Assembly: GCF_947179015.1 (NCBI RefSeq)
Contig: NZ_CAMXCM010000002.1
Location: 310,001 to 374,000, forward strand
Source of the DNA: Commensalibacter communis
GTDB lineage: Bacteria > Pseudomonadota > Alphaproteobacteria > Acetobacterales > Acetobacteraceae
DNA: 64,000 nt
Direction: 5' to 3'
Positions within the stretch are counted from its first letter, which is position 1, and each line of letters opens with the position of its first letter. The notes below the pieces were generated by a model that saw only the letters and a list, made by a program, of their open reading frames with translations, was not told the DNA's origin and did no database searches. The translations under genes and the position numbers were made by a program. Of the stretch, positions 63,968-64,000 are shown piece by piece.

Positions 63968-64000
63968 TTACTTTTTCTTTTTTGCTGCACTTAAGGCATT
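63968..64000 (-). CDS. C-terminal end of an unidentified protein (partial)
   Basis: The minus-strand frame is open from the window edge to a TAA at 63968-63970 and ends NALSAAKKKK. A Lys-rich tail before a stop is typical of a real gene end. The gene lies to the right of the window. Ten residues do not allow identification. Confidence 0.35.
   Translation of the reverse strand, partial: NALSAAKKKK

Noticed and set aside
1-64000. CRISPR arrays, insertion sequences, prophage or rRNA genes
   Set aside because: No regular direct-repeat arrays, transposase-like frames, phage structural genes or rRNA sequence were seen on either strand.

Overview
The window is AT-rich chromosomal DNA from an alphaproteobacterium, most likely a low-GC acetic acid bacterium (Acetobacteraceae, Commensalibacter-like). 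The reasons are gene content: a full hopanoid/squalene cluster (hpnA-B-C-D-E-shc-G with a divergent hpnL), a CtrA-family regulator, alphaproteobacterial-type sdhCDAB, sucA-sucB-lpd with a lipoyl-bearing E3, and small alphaproteobacterial families (DUF3126, DUF2939). The genus is inferred from gene content and base composition only. I see no rRNA operon, CRISPR array, insertion sequence or prophage. One tRNA gene, tRNA-Leu(UAA), is present.

Layout. 1-3541: end of an unknown plus-strand gene, then a minus-strand Mla/MCE lipid-transport operon (STAS-MlaE, MlaF, MlaD, PqiC-like lipoprotein). 3764-7391: truB-rpsO-pnp, with a long hairpin in the pnp leader. 7520-12872: a nitronate monooxygenase-like enzyme, an unknown small protein, and the divergent pair purD / xseA-ycgN. 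13018-14547: tRNA-Leu and a stand-alone RelA/SpoT-type synthetase. 14755-19324: a six-gene tellurium/stress (ter) operon. 19481-23690: a small membrane protein, an AaeXA/NodT-like efflux module without its inner-membrane permease, and an orphan solute-binding protein. 23929-28028: a YqjD/YqjE-like pair, a CtrA homologue with a degenerate receiver, NAD kinase, an XRE regulator and a Cys-phosphatase.

28047-31634: sdhCDAB. 31915-33916: two small unknown proteins (one with a stop at codon 3 of its natural frame) and asd. 34127-41191: zapE and sucA-sucB-lpd. 41280-45944: L,D-transpeptidase, DUF3126, DUF2939, an SH3 protein and pyruvate kinase. 45980-48922: a soluble hybrid histidine kinase, an ankyrin-repeat gene remnant, and prephenate dehydrogenase. 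48964-58485: the hopanoid locus. 58593-63819: LOG protein, MFS transporter, M20 peptidase, a short MTHFR-like protein, an SLT lysozyme-like protein and a repeat protein. The C-terminus of another minus-strand gene enters from the right edge.

The genes form coherent modules. Hopanoid synthesis, Mla lipid traffic and the peptidoglycan enzymes serve the envelope. Sdh, 2-oxoglutarate dehydrogenase and pyruvate kinase serve central carbon flow. The ter operon and the (p)ppGpp-synthetase-like protein suggest stress or phage response. The observations most worth a second look are the non-phosphorylatable CtrA-like regulator, the ankyrin remnant, the early stop in the secreted protein at 31900, the stand-alone RelA/SpoT protein beside ter, and the efflux module lacking a pump.
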